Positions 34,852 to 44,015 of a stretch of DNA of 61,629 nt are shown here, piece by piece; the stretch's first letter is position 1, and every line of letters begins with the position of its first letter. Origin of the DNA: an uncultured Muribaculaceae bacterium (GTDB lineage: Bacteria; Bacteroidota; Bacteroidia; Bacteroidales; Muribaculaceae); the NCBI GenBank assembly GCA_910586475.1, contig CAJUHM010000007.1:1-61629 (forward strand), given 5' to 3'. The position numbers were made by a program, and so were the translations under genes. A model generated the notes under the pieces. It was given only the letters and a program-made list of their open reading frames with translations, was not told the DNA's origin and made no database searches.

Positions 34852-36345
34852 TCAGAACTGAAAATAGATAAACGGGGCCACATTCTCGGTCATAAACTCG
34901 ATGACAAGCTGCACAACGACAACAAAAACCAGCAGCTTGACCGCCCACGGAGCCTTGATGAACCAGTTTTCGAGCCGGTCATAGACACGGCTCGGCAGAC
35001 AGTGTGAGCCTATGATGACGACCATCATCACTGCCCAGACCTTGCGGGCCGTGAAAAACGGCACCACATATTCGAGCGAGAAATTCGTGAAGATATTCTC
35101 CACAATCAACCACGAATCCTCCCATGACGCAGCTCTGAAAAAGACAAAAAGAAGCGAGACATAGACCATCGTGAGACCCCACGACAACGCCCTGACAATC
35201 CATATGTCCGGCAGGCGGCGCAACATCGGCTGACAAGCCTTGTGGACCGCAAGCCCGACACCGTGCATCGCGCCCCAGAACACGAATTTCCAGGCAGCAC
35301 CGTGCCAGAGCCCCCCGACAAGCATCGTCAGGAAATTATTGACATACGTGCGCAGCGTCCCTTTACGGTTTCCGCCAAGAGGAATATAGACATAATCGCG
35401 AAGCCACGTCGACAGCGAGATGTGCCACCTGCGCCAGAACTCACTGAGATTCCTCGACTTGTAGGGAAAATCGAAATTCTTCATCAGCCTGAAACCCATG
35501 ATCATCGCAATGCCGATCGCCATATCGCTATAGCCCGAAAAATCGCAGTAGATCTGCATGACATAGCCAATAAGCCCCATCAGCGATTCTAAACCCGAAT
35601 AGCCGGTCGGGGATTCGAAAATAAGATCATTATATTGCGCTATGTAGTCTGCAATGATAGCCTTCTTTATGATTCCGAGAATAATAAGCCACAGCCCCCC
35701 AAACATCTCGTCGGTCGTCGCATGACGGTTCTCGCGTATCTGCGGCAGGAAATAGTCGGCCCGCACAATCGGCCCCGCCACCAGAGCCGGGAAAAACGAG
35801 AGGAAGAAAAGATACTCCAGCCACGTCCGGGTCGGACTGACGACTCCTTTATAGACATCGACGATATAGCTGATCGACTGGAACGTATAGAACGAGATTC
35901 CGACAGGCAGAATAATGTCGAGCGGCTGGAAATTACCCTCGACCATCATGTTCCAGTTCCACATAAAGAAATTGGCATACTTGAAATAACACAGGATTCC
36001 GAGCGAATTGGCAATCGAGGCAAACACACACAGACGCCTCACCCATCGCTTTTCAACCATCACGACAAGCTTCGAAAGAAGCCAGTCGATCAGAGATGTC
36101 CCGATCAGAAGCAGGAAGAACCCCCCCGACGACTTATAATAGAAATAGAGACTGAACGCGACAACGAAAGCAACCATCTGCCACAGACGCTTTTTCAGAA
36201 GCGCATAGACCGGAATGAATATAATGAACAGAACCCAGAAAAGCCCGCTCGAAAAAATCATCGGGTTATCGGCCTCGAATCTCAGAACCTCACATATGTT
36301 ATGGAATATATTGCTCATCTCCATTGCTGCTACGTTTTTTTTCAT
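34852..36345 (-). CDS. MBOAT family O-acyltransferase (AlgI/DltB type)
   Basis: A polytopic inner-membrane protein of about 497 residues that moves acyl groups across the membrane for transfer to a surface polymer. Family motifs are SGYSDMAIGIA, KSRNLSEFWRRWHISLSTWL, RDYVYIPLGGNRKG and the catalytic histidine in GGLWHGAAWKFVFWG. The open frame extends to 36465, but the ATG at 36345 (MKKNVAAMEMSN) avoids overlap with the upstream gene. That gene, 15 bases away, encodes an SGNH esterase-like protein; such pairs carry out O-acetylation in alginate, peptidoglycan and teichoic acid systems. The target here is unknown. Confidence 0.9.
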   Translation of the reverse strand: MKKNVAAMEMSNIFHNICEVLRFEADNPMIFSSGLFWVLFIIFIPVYALLKKRLWQMVAFVVAFSLYFYYKSSGGFFLLLIGTSLIDWLLSKLVVMVEKRWVRRLCVFASIANSLGILCYFKYANFFMWNWNMMVEGNFQPLDIILPVGISFYTFQSISYIVDVYKGVVSPTRTWLEYLFFLSFFPALVAGPIVRADYFLPQIRENRHATTDEMFGGLWLIILGIIKKAIIADYIAQYNDLIFESPTGYSGLESLMGLIGYVMQIYCDFSGYSDMAIGIAMIMGFRLMKNFDFPYKSRNLSEFWRRWHISLSTWLRDYVYIPLGGNRKGTLRTYVNNFLTMLVGGLWHGAAWKFVFWGAMHGVGLAVHKACQPMLRRLPDIWIVRALSWGLTMVYVSLLFVFFRAASWEDSWLIVENIFTNFSLEYVVPFFTARKVWAVMMVVIIGSHCLPSRVYDRLENWFIKAPWAVKLLVFVVVVQLVIEFMTENVAPFIYFQF

Positions 36346-36359
36346 TAAATAATATCTGA

Positions 36360-37157
36360 TCAGTCTGTCGGCGGCTTCAGCGCCATGACCGTTGCCGGAC
36401 GTCCCGGCGCAGAAGAGCTCGGACGGCGCATCCGGATCGGATGATCCGCATGGAGCGGCATCCACCGCGCGATGCTGTCAAACCAGACCGCAGCCGACTC
36501 ATAGGTCGGGTGAGCGCCATCCTTCTGGCGGTCAAACTTCATGCCATTCGAAACGAAAAAGCGGCCGGCAGGGACATTGCTCGCGATAAGTTCATTGATT
36601 CCCGTGTCCTCCTTCCAGTTCGGCGGACCGATCCAGACATATGGTATATCGCCCAGATCCTTGAGAATCTTCTTGACATAACGGTCGCGGCTCTCAATGA
36701 TCCCGCGGATAAACAATTCATTTCCACCGAGGCTGACGAAAACATACGTCGGCTTGAACCGGCGCAGAAAATGACGCAGAGTGTCACACTCGGCCCACGT
36801 CTTCGTTGTCGAACTATACCATATGACCGAATTGAGCGTATGACCATTTTCCGTCGCATACGCACCCAACCGGCGGTTGAGCCCCTCAAGCATCGAATCT
36901 CCAAAAATCAATATACGGTGCGACGCCGTGTCAGACGTCATCTTTTTCTCGACAGGACACACCGCAATCTGCTTCAGCGCGACTGACGCGCCGACATCGG
37001 ACCTCTCCGGCTCACGGGTCAGCCGCTCTGCGATCGGAGCCGGCTTCAGCGCGATCCCGAACAGCGAGAACCCGTCGGACCATGAAATAATGCAGATCAG
37101 AAGCAATGCCACAGACAAAACGCCCCAAAGCCCCAAATAATCCTTTAAGTTTTTCAT
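36360..37157 (-). CDS. Membrane-anchored SGNH hydrolase/acyltransferase
   Basis: The 265-residue product has one N-terminal membrane helix (LWGVLSVALLLICIISW) and an SGNH domain facing the periplasm: GDSM with the nucleophile Ser88, the oxyanion SLGGNELF, and the Asp-His pair in DGAHPTY. In pairs with MBOAT proteins, SGNH partners accept the acyl group and transfer it to the polymer. The gene lies 15 bases upstream of the MBOAT gene and has its own promoter at 37180-37211, so the two form a short operon for modifying a surface glycan (inference). Confidence 0.88.
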   Translation of the reverse strand: MKNLKDYLGLWGVLSVALLLICIISWSDGFSLFGIALKPAPIAERLTREPERSDVGASVALKQIAVCPVEKKMTSDTASHRILIFGDSMLEGLNRRLGAYATENGHTLNSVIWYSSTTKTWAECDTLRHFLRRFKPTYVFVSLGGNELFIRGIIESRDRYVKKILKDLGDIPYVWIGPPNWKEDTGINELIASNVPAGRFFVSNGMKFDRQKDGAHPTYESAAVWFDSIARWMPLHADHPIRMRRPSSSAPGRPATVMALKPPTD

Positions 37158-37179
37158 AGGATCAAAATTTAATTTGCTA

Positions 37180-37211
37180 CAAATTTATCAAATTTTTCTC
37201 TACTATACAAA
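37180..37211 (-). promoter_or_regulatory. Promoter of the SGNH-MBOAT operon
   Basis: Minus strand TTTG (37211-37208), 20 bases, TAAATTTG (37187-37180). Confidence 0.6.
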
Positions 37212-37328
37212 ACCGCCCTTCACTTTGTTAAAATTAATTAAATGCCATTTCACAACGCAACAATTCCCTTTCATTACGAAAATAAAAACTAATTTTGCGA
37301 AAACTAATCTCTAATCCGGTCATCAAAC

Positions 37329-39443
37329 ATGAAGAAAACCCTTTGCTCCGCAGCCGCACTCTTTCTCAGCATCTCTGCAATCCAGTCCGAAGTAGTCAAG
37401 TCGCCCGACGGCAATATCGCCCTCGACTTCTCGCTGACCGACAGCGGATCGCCGCAATACTCCATCACATTCAAGAACCGCGACGTGATCAGATCCTCGA
37501 TGCTTGGAATGAAACTCAAAACCGGCGGAGACCTGACAGAAGGGTTTTCGATCGAAAGAATCGACACCACGACAGTCGACGAGACCTGGCAACCGGTCTG
37601 GGGCGAGGAATCTGAGATCCGCAGCCATTATAAGGAATACACCGTCCGTCTGCTTCAGCCGGCAACGAAACGCAGGATGGACATCCGTTTCCGCCTCTTC
37701 AACGACGGCATCGGATTCCGCTACGAATTTCCGATGCAGAAGAAACTCAGCTATTTCGTCATAACCGACGAGATGACCCAGTTCGCTATGCCCGGCGACC
37801 TGACCGCATGGTGGATCCCCGCCGACAACGACACTCAGGAATATGAATACACCCGCTCGCGCCTTAGCGAAATCCGGAGCCACTTCGATTCGACAGTCAA
37901 CCCGACCTACAGATGGCAAGGAAAAACCGGACCGGACGACGTCCAGACCGCACTCATGCTCAAAAGCGACGACGGCCTCTACATCAACCTCCATGAAGCA
38001 GCCCTCACGGACTACCCCGTCATGCATCTGCGGCTCGACAAAGAATCGCTGACATTCACCTCCCTTCTCGCCCCCGACGCCGCAGGCGATAAAGCCCACA
38101 TGCAAAGCGACTGCACGACACCCTGGCGCACTGTCATTGTCAGCGACGACCCGCGCGACATCCTCGCCTCGAGAATAACGCTGAATCTCAACGAACCGTG
38201 CGCGATCGAAGATGTCAGCTGGATCAGACCATGCAAATATGTAGGGGTATGGTGGGAAATGATCAATCGAATGAGCAAATGGAGCTATACCAGTGACCTG
38301 CCCAATATCCATCTCGACAAGGTCGACTACTCGAAAACAAAACCACACGGAAAACATGGTGCGACCACCGAAAACGTCATCCGCTACATTGACTTCGCCG
38401 CCAGACACGGATTCGACGCCGTTCTGGTCGAAGGATGGAACATCGGCTGGGAAGACTGGTCCGGCAAGGAAAAAGACGAAGTCTTCGACTTCATAACCCC
38501 ATATCCCGACTTCGATCTGCCGCGACTGCGCGACTATGCTGCCGAAAAAGGCGTCAGACTGATAATGCACCACGAAACCTCAAGCTCGATCCGAAACTAC
38601 GAACGCCGCCTCGACGAGGCCTACCGGTTCATGAAAGAAAACGGCTACGACGCCGTCAAGAGCGGCTACGTCGGCAATATTATTCCAGCAGGCAGCAACC
38701 ACTTCAGCCAATGGACCAACAACCACTATCTCCACGCCGTCAAAAAAGCTGCCGACTACCGCATAATGGTCAACGCCCACGAGGCTGTTCGTCCGACCGG
38801 ACTCTGCCGCACATGGCCAAACCTCATCGGCAATGAATCGGCAAGAGGCTCGGAATATCACGCCTTCGGAGGCACTAAACCGGGCCACACCGCAATTCTG
38901 CCATTCACCCGACTCATAGGCGGTCCGATGGACTACACCCCCGGCCTCTTCGAAAACAACATCTCGAAATACAATCCGAAAAACAAATCGTGGGTCAACA
39001 CGACAATCGCCAACCAGCTCTCGCTCTATGTGACAATGTCTTCGCCACTGCAGATGGCAGCTGACCTCCCGGAGACCTACGAACGGTTCGCCGACGCATT
39101 CCAGTTCATCAAGGATGTCGCTCTCGACTGGGATGCCAGCTACTACCTCGAAGCCGAACCGATGGAATATGTGACGACCGCCCGCAAGGCAAAAGGGAAA
39201 GACCAGTGGTTTGTCGGAGGGACAAACGGACTCGAACCGCGCACAGCCGTAGTCGACCTTTCATTCCTTCCCGAAGGACGCCGATTCAACGCGACAATCT
39301 ATCGCGACAGCAAAGATGCCCACTATATCACAAACCCTCAGAGCTACGTCATCGAAACTAAAAAAATAAACTCAAAAACCCGACTGAAGATCAAAGAAGC
39401 CGCCTCCGGAGGATTTGCCATCACAATAACTCCGGCCGACTGA
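37329..39443 (+). CDS. Glycoside hydrolase family 97 (SusB-like alpha-glucosidase)
   Basis: A 704-residue secreted enzyme with signal peptide (MKKTLCSAAALFLSISAIQS). The N-terminal beta-supersandwich contains FRLFNDGIGFRYEFP; the TIM barrel carries VGVWWEMINRMSKWSY, VLVEGWNIGWEDW and the segment VNAHEAVRPTGLCRTWPN and LIGNESARGSEY found in SusB, whose glutamates act with calcium in the inverting mechanism. A C-terminal beta domain follows. Bacteroides SusB cleaves alpha-glucosidic bonds of malto-oligosaccharides in the periplasm. No susC/susD genes are nearby, so it is an isolated GH97. A TAATTTTG -7 element is at 37290-37297. Confidence 0.93.
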   Translation: MKKTLCSAAALFLSISAIQSEVVKSPDGNIALDFSLTDSGSPQYSITFKNRDVIRSSMLGMKLKTGGDLTEGFSIERIDTTTVDETWQPVWGEESEIRSHYKEYTVRLLQPATKRRMDIRFRLFNDGIGFRYEFPMQKKLSYFVITDEMTQFAMPGDLTAWWIPADNDTQEYEYTRSRLSEIRSHFDSTVNPTYRWQGKTGPDDVQTALMLKSDDGLYINLHEAALTDYPVMHLRLDKESLTFTSLLAPDAAGDKAHMQSDCTTPWRTVIVSDDPRDILASRITLNLNEPCAIEDVSWIRPCKYVGVWWEMINRMSKWSYTSDLPNIHLDKVDYSKTKPHGKHGATTENVIRYIDFAARHGFDAVLVEGWNIGWEDWSGKEKDEVFDFITPYPDFDLPRLRDYAAEKGVRLIMHHETSSSIRNYERRLDEAYRFMKENGYDAVKSGYVGNIIPAGSNHFSQWTNNHYLHAVKKAADYRIMVNAHEAVRPTGLCRTWPNLIGNESARGSEYHAFGGTKPGHTAILPFTRLIGGPMDYTPGLFENNISKYNPKNKSWVNTTIANQLSLYVTMSSPLQMAADLPETYERFADAFQFIKDVALDWDASYYLEAEPMEYVTTARKAKGKDQWFVGGTNGLEPRTAVVDLSFLPEGRRFNATIYRDSKDAHYITNPQSYVIETKKINSKTRLKIKEAASGGFAITITPAD

Positions 39444-39479
39444 CACTCCTCAGCCCCGTCCACGAAAGCTGACCCGACA

Positions 39480-41390
39480 TCAGCAAGCCGACACAACCAG
39501 CCCCTCGACCCTCACCTGCCCCGCATCCATAAGCTCACGGATCAGTGGCAGCAGCGATTCGGCGCTGACCGACAGCTGCGAAGCAATGTAGTCGACCGTC
39601 GTTGGCCGGGGCTGTCCCGCGATTCTGACGATTTCCCCCATCAGACCACGTCGGTCGGCAACCGGTGGCCGGGCGGCCTTGCGGCGACTGCGGCACACAT
39701 CGCACGTTCCGCACTCCCGCGCCTCCTCCTCTCCGAAATAATGCAGCATCGTGACCACACGACACTGTTCGCCGTTAAAGACAAACCCCTTCATCGCCTC
39801 GATGCGCTTCTCCATACGCTGACGCATATCCTCATAGACACTCCGCGGAAGCTGAACATGCCTGGGCAGCTCACGCGACGTCGTAAGAATCAGATAGGGC
39901 GACGTTTTCTGAGGCACATAACTGACGGCATGTCTCCGGCTCAGTTCAAGCAGAGCCTCATAAAGATGCTTCGACGACATCTGCAGACGGCTCGCAAGCA
40001 ACGTCTCCGAGATATTGACATAATCGGCAAACAGCCCCGTATATGAGCGAAGGATCATCTGAAAGACACGGTCGGCCCTCTCGCTGACATTCAATGAATA
40101 AAGCTCATGCTTATCCATCGTGACCATCAGCCTCGAACGCGTCGAGATCTCATCGACATACTCAATGCAGCCCGCGCTTGTCAGCAGACCGAGAGCACTC
40201 CGGGCAATCCGCGGATTCAGACGGAAACGCTCGCAGAAAAGCGTGAAATCAAACTCCTCCATCCGGCCGTAGCCCGACCCGACAGCTATCTCCAGAAAAT
40301 TGCAAGCCAGCTCATAGACACGCCTAATCGTATCCTTATCCGGAAACGCCTCATTAAGGCGCCGCGTCAGCGTAGCCTTATCCGCCGCCGAAGCAATGAC
40401 AACCGCAAAAGCCGGCTCCCCGTCGCGGCCTGCACGGCCAGCCTCCTGATAGTACTCCTCGAGCGACGACGGAAGATCGACATGGACGACCGTCCTGACA
40501 TCTGGCTTGTCAATACCCATTCCGAAAGCATTCGTCGCCACAATCACCCGCGTCTGACCCGACTTCCATCTGTTCTGACGGTCATTTTTCTCCTCCGCCG
40601 ACAGACCTGCATGGTAGAACTCCGCGGATACCGACTCAGCGACAAGCAGCTCGGCAATCTCGCGCGTGCGCTTGCGCGACCGGACATAGACGATCGCACT
40701 CCCCGAAGTGTTGCGCAAAACCCTGAGCAGCATATCCTGCTTATGGTCGGCAAAACGGACGATATAGGAAATATTGCTCCGGGCGAAACTCTTGACAAAC
40801 ATGCGCCGTCCGCGGAATTCAAGACGATCCATGATGTCGGCGCTCACCTCTGGAGTAGCCGAAGCCGTCAGCGCCATCATGCGCGCCTCCGGAAACCGGC
40901 GGCGCAACTCGGCGATGCGGAGATACGAGGGGCGGAAATCATATCCCCACTGCGAAATGCAATGAGCCTCATCGACAACGATCAGACTGACATCCATACG
41001 CCCGAGCTCATCGACAAAACTCTTCGACTGAAGCTTTTCGGGCGAAAGATAAAGCATTTTGGCATGTCCGAACCGACAGCGGTCCATTGCAAGCCTCTGC
41101 TCGCTCCGCGACAGACCCGAATGGACCACACACGCCCTGATCCCGCGCGAACGAAGATTGTCGACCTGATCCTTCATCAGCGAGATCAGAGGAGTGACAA
41201 CAAGCGTCAGACCCGGAAGAATCATCGCCGGAATCTGAAACGTCAGAGACTTGCCCCCGCCTGTCGGAAGCAGCCCGAGCGTGTCCTCTCCCCTGAGCAC
41301 AGACTCAATGATCGGAAGCTGGAGCTCGCGAAACGAATCGTAGCCCCAGTATTTCTTAAGAACCGAATGAGGAGTGGGAGACTGCGTCAT
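39480..41390 (-). CDS. recQ: ATP-dependent DNA helicase RecQ
   Basis: A 3'-5' helicase for recombination and replication repair. The 636-residue product has the superfamily 2 motifs LPTGGGKS (41-48), VVDEAHCISQWGYDFRPSY, TASATPEV and YYQEAGRAGRDG, the zinc-binding cysteines in QCRVVTMLHYFGE...CGTCDVC, a winged-helix region and a C-terminal HRDC-like or additional winged-helix segment (TTVDYIASQLSVSAESLLPL). Length is normal. It is 8 bases downstream of recJ on the same strand, so two single-strand-generating repair enzymes are co-expressed. Confidence 0.96.
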   Translation of the reverse strand: MTQSPTPHSVLKKYWGYDSFRELQLPIIESVLRGEDTLGLLPTGGGKSLTFQIPAMILPGLTLVVTPLISLMKDQVDNLRSRGIRACVVHSGLSRSEQRLAMDRCRFGHAKMLYLSPEKLQSKSFVDELGRMDVSLIVVDEAHCISQWGYDFRPSYLRIAELRRRFPEARMMALTASATPEVSADIMDRLEFRGRRMFVKSFARSNISYIVRFADHKQDMLLRVLRNTSGSAIVYVRSRKRTREIAELLVAESVSAEFYHAGLSAEEKNDRQNRWKSGQTRVIVATNAFGMGIDKPDVRTVVHVDLPSSLEEYYQEAGRAGRDGEPAFAVVIASAADKATLTRRLNEAFPDKDTIRRVYELACNFLEIAVGSGYGRMEEFDFTLFCERFRLNPRIARSALGLLTSAGCIEYVDEISTRSRLMVTMDKHELYSLNVSERADRVFQMILRSYTGLFADYVNISETLLASRLQMSSKHLYEALLELSRRHAVSYVPQKTSPYLILTTSRELPRHVQLPRSVYEDMRQRMEKRIEAMKGFVFNGEQCRVVTMLHYFGEEEARECGTCDVCRSRRKAARPPVADRRGLMGEIVRIAGQPRPTTVDYIASQLSVSAESLLPLIRELMDAGQVRVEGLVVSAC

Positions 41391-41398
41391 GAATCGCT

Positions 41399-43126
41399 CT
41401 ACTTGCGGGGACGGATGCTCTTGATCAAGAGCTGGATCGACGACGAAGCACTCTGATGCTTGTTGTCCTCGATCGTATAGCAGATATCAAACGGCTTCTG
41501 CGAATGCACATGATCGAAATGCTCGGCCATGTTGAACGCGATTCCGTGAAACACCTTTCCCGACGTATCGTCGACCAGCTCGAACTTGATATGTTCGAGA
41601 TTCTTGCCGACAAGCTTGCTCGTGCCGAAATCCATCACACCGCGCGTGCAGAAGATCGGACGGGTATTGCCCGGACCGAACGGGTTGAAACGGCGCAGCG
41701 TCGCGATAAACGCCGGAGTGATCTGCGAAAACGTTATGTAAGCGTCGATGTCGAGCTGCGGTTCAAGCTGGCTGGGGCGGATGTTGGCGGCGACATACTC
41801 CTCGAACCGTCTTATGAACTCTGGAATATTCTCCTCCTTGAGCGAAAGCCCGACAGCATAGGGATGACCGCCGAAATTCTCAAGAAGATCACGCGTCGAA
41901 TCGACGGCCTTGTAGATGTCGAAGCCCTGCACCGAACGGCTCGAACCGGTTGCAAGACCGTTGGCAAGGGTCAGAACGACCGAAGGCTTATAGTATAGTT
42001 CGGTCAGTCGCGAAGCGACGATCCCGATGATGCCCTTGTGCCAGTCCTTGTTGTAGATGACAATCGACTTGCGGTCCGACAGCAGTTCGCCGTGGTGTTC
42101 GAGAATACTGTTGGCCTCCTCAGTGATCCGTTTGTCAAGCTCCTTGCGGTCTTTGTTGTACTGATCGATAGCCTTACCCTTCTCATAAGCGTCGCTGACA
42201 TCGCGCGCCACCAGAAGTTCGACAGCCTCAGCCCCACTCTGCATACGGCCGGAAGCATTGATGCGCGGACCGATCTTGAAAATGACATCGCTGATCGTGA
42301 TCTCCTTTCCCATGAGCCCGCATATCCTGATGATCGCCCTCAGGCCCATGTTAGGATTCATGTTAAGACGGCGTAGGCCGTGATAGGCCATGATACGGTT
42401 CTCGTCAACCATCGGGACTATGTCGGCCGCGATGCTGACTGCAACCAGATCGAGCATTCCTTCCAGATCGCCCGTAGGGATTCCGTTGCTCTGTGCGAAG
42501 CCCTGCATGAACTTGAAACCGACGCCGCATCCCGAAAGATGGGGACACGGATAGCTCGAGCCTTCGAGCTTCGGATTCAGGATTGCGACCGCCTGAGGCA
42601 GTTCGTCGTCAGGAACATGGTGGTCACATATGATAAAATCGATTCCGAGAGATTTCGCATAGGCGATCTCCTCATTGGCCTTGATTCCGCAGTCAAGTAT
42701 GATGATCAGTTTCACACCCTGCTCGGCGGCCATATCGATGCTCCTTCTGGAAATCCCGTAGCCCTCATCGTAGCGGGTCGGAATATAGTAATCGATATTG
42801 GAGTAGTACTGGCGAAGATATTTGAACACCAACGCCACAGCGGTGGTGCCGTCCACATCATAGTCGCCAAACACCATGATGCGTTCCTTCCTTCCCATAG
42901 CTTTGTTGAGCCGCCCGACCGCTTTGTCCATGTCGGGCATCAGAAACGGGTCGTAAAGATCCTTGAGCGACGGATGGAAAAACTTCTCCGCCTCTTCAAG
43001 CGTAGTCACGCCGCGCTCTACCAGCAACTGACTGATAGGCGGACAATTGGAAAATTCTTTAGCTAACTGCGATTCTGATTTTTGCTCTTCGTAAGTAAGG
43101 GGTGCATAATTCCATTTACTTGTCAT
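41399..43126 (-). CDS. recJ: Single-stranded-DNA-specific exonuclease RecJ
   Basis: A 5'-3' exonuclease for recombination and base excision repair. The 575-residue product has the DHH-family motifs GDYDVDGTTA (87-96), DCGIKANEE, CDHHVPDDELP and the DHHA1 region SSRSVQGFDIYKA with NFGGHPYAVGLSL, plus the C-terminal OB domain. Its start is MTSKWNYAPLTYEEQ. recQ follows after 8 bases. A TAATTTTG -7 element on the minus strand at 43347-43354 would give a long leader of about 220 bases. Confidence 0.96.
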   Translation of the reverse strand: MTSKWNYAPLTYEEQKSESQLAKEFSNCPPISQLLVERGVTTLEEAEKFFHPSLKDLYDPFLMPDMDKAVGRLNKAMGRKERIMVFGDYDVDGTTAVALVFKYLRQYYSNIDYYIPTRYDEGYGISRRSIDMAAEQGVKLIIILDCGIKANEEIAYAKSLGIDFIICDHHVPDDELPQAVAILNPKLEGSSYPCPHLSGCGVGFKFMQGFAQSNGIPTGDLEGMLDLVAVSIAADIVPMVDENRIMAYHGLRRLNMNPNMGLRAIIRICGLMGKEITISDVIFKIGPRINASGRMQSGAEAVELLVARDVSDAYEKGKAIDQYNKDRKELDKRITEEANSILEHHGELLSDRKSIVIYNKDWHKGIIGIVASRLTELYYKPSVVLTLANGLATGSSRSVQGFDIYKAVDSTRDLLENFGGHPYAVGLSLKEENIPEFIRRFEEYVAANIRPSQLEPQLDIDAYITFSQITPAFIATLRRFNPFGPGNTRPIFCTRGVMDFGTSKLVGKNLEHIKFELVDDTSGKVFHGIAFNMAEHFDHVHSQKPFDICYTIEDNKHQSASSSIQLLIKSIRPRK

Positions 43127-43493
43127 TTATGTCGTTTTTTATTTTTTGCTTTGCTGTCCGCCCCCTTACAGCTGACAATGCTGACGCGGCGGAGGAAGGA
43201 AGGAGAAAAGAGGATCGAATGTTCTCAGACAGCTTCCCATGGACAAAACGGAGGAGAGAACCCACGGCACTGTCATGCCACGCCGAGTGAAGAATTTCAA
43301 AACAAAACACTCATTGGTTCGAAATGATACTATTTCAGCGTTCTCGCAAAATTACACAAAAAATCCCGCATTTTCGGTCCTATTTTTATTAAATATGCTT
43401 TAATTGATTTGACAATTCAATGACAACTCCGACTTGAAGGCAACCTGACAGGCAGTCACTGCTTAGTCCCGGTTCCGACAAAAAGAGTAAAAG
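43127..43493. other. Leader region of recJ
   Basis: No gene is supported. The only signal is the minus-strand TAATTTTG element at 43347-43354. Short frames in both directions across 43082-43327 show no family features and mirror each other. Confidence 0.4.
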
Positions 43494-43536
43494 AAAACCG
43501 ATGCAGCTCCATTGAAGGACTCCGCATCGGTTTTTT
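43494..43536 (-). terminator. Terminator after the small membrane protein gene
   Basis: AAAACCGATGC (43494-43504) pairs with GCATCGGTTTT (43524-43534) around a 19-base loop; T-runs flank both sides, so it can work in either direction. It lies 16 bases beyond the stop at 43553. Confidence 0.7.
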
Positions 43537-43552
43537 ATCTATAAAAAACAAC

Positions 43553-43936
43553 CTATTTCGTGCTGGCCGATATAATTATCACAAAGAAACCGACCATGAG
43601 CATCGCACTCACAAGACAGATAATCAGACCGGCCAAGGCAAAACTTTTCGGGCGGCGCGACAACCCGATACAGGAGCACACAAACCCGACGAGCCAACAT
43701 CCCCACCCGTAAATTGGCACCAGGCAGGTAACCGCCGACAGAACCGAGAAGACAAATCCGATCAATCCGATCGCGTTCGCATTCTCTCCCGACGTCACCT
43801 CTCCGGCAAAAGGAGGAGGCGGTGGCGGCGGTGAGACCGTTGACGACGGCCGTGCGGGCGGTGGAGCGGGAATATTTTCCTGCTCTACCACGGGGATCGG
43901 AGGAGGTTCGTCCATTCGGGGATCGTAGCTGTCCAT
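43553..43936 (-). CDS. Small proline-rich membrane protein (DUF4190-like)
   Basis: A 127-residue protein. The first 50 residues are proline-rich (PPPIPVVEQENIPAPPPARP, then SPPPPPPPF), followed by two hydrophobic hairpin helices: NAIGLIGFVFSVLSAVTCLV and AGLIICLVSAMLMVGFFVII. This resembles DUF4190-type small membrane proteins of Bacteroidales. Function unknown. It lies 79 bases downstream of fumarase on the same strand and ends at a strong terminator. Confidence 0.6.
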   Translation of the reverse strand: MDSYDPRMDEPPPIPVVEQENIPAPPPARPSSTVSPPPPPPPFAGEVTSGENANAIGLIGFVFSVLSAVTCLVPIYGWGCWLVGFVCSCIGLSRRPKSFALAGLIICLVSAMLMVGFFVIIISASTK

Positions 43937-44015
43937 TTCGCTTATTCCTTATGATTATCCACAATAGTGGGGACCCGTCCTGCAGCTGACTTTTCAGTTG
44001 TTCAGTTCAGGCAGC

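Noticed and set aside
37323..38573. 416-codon minus-strand frame over the GH97 gene
   Set aside because: Shadow frame produced by the codon bias of the GH97 gene; no domain.
43082..43327. Short frames on both strands in the recJ leader
   Set aside because: Mirror each other, no features, and lie within the probable leader of recJ.
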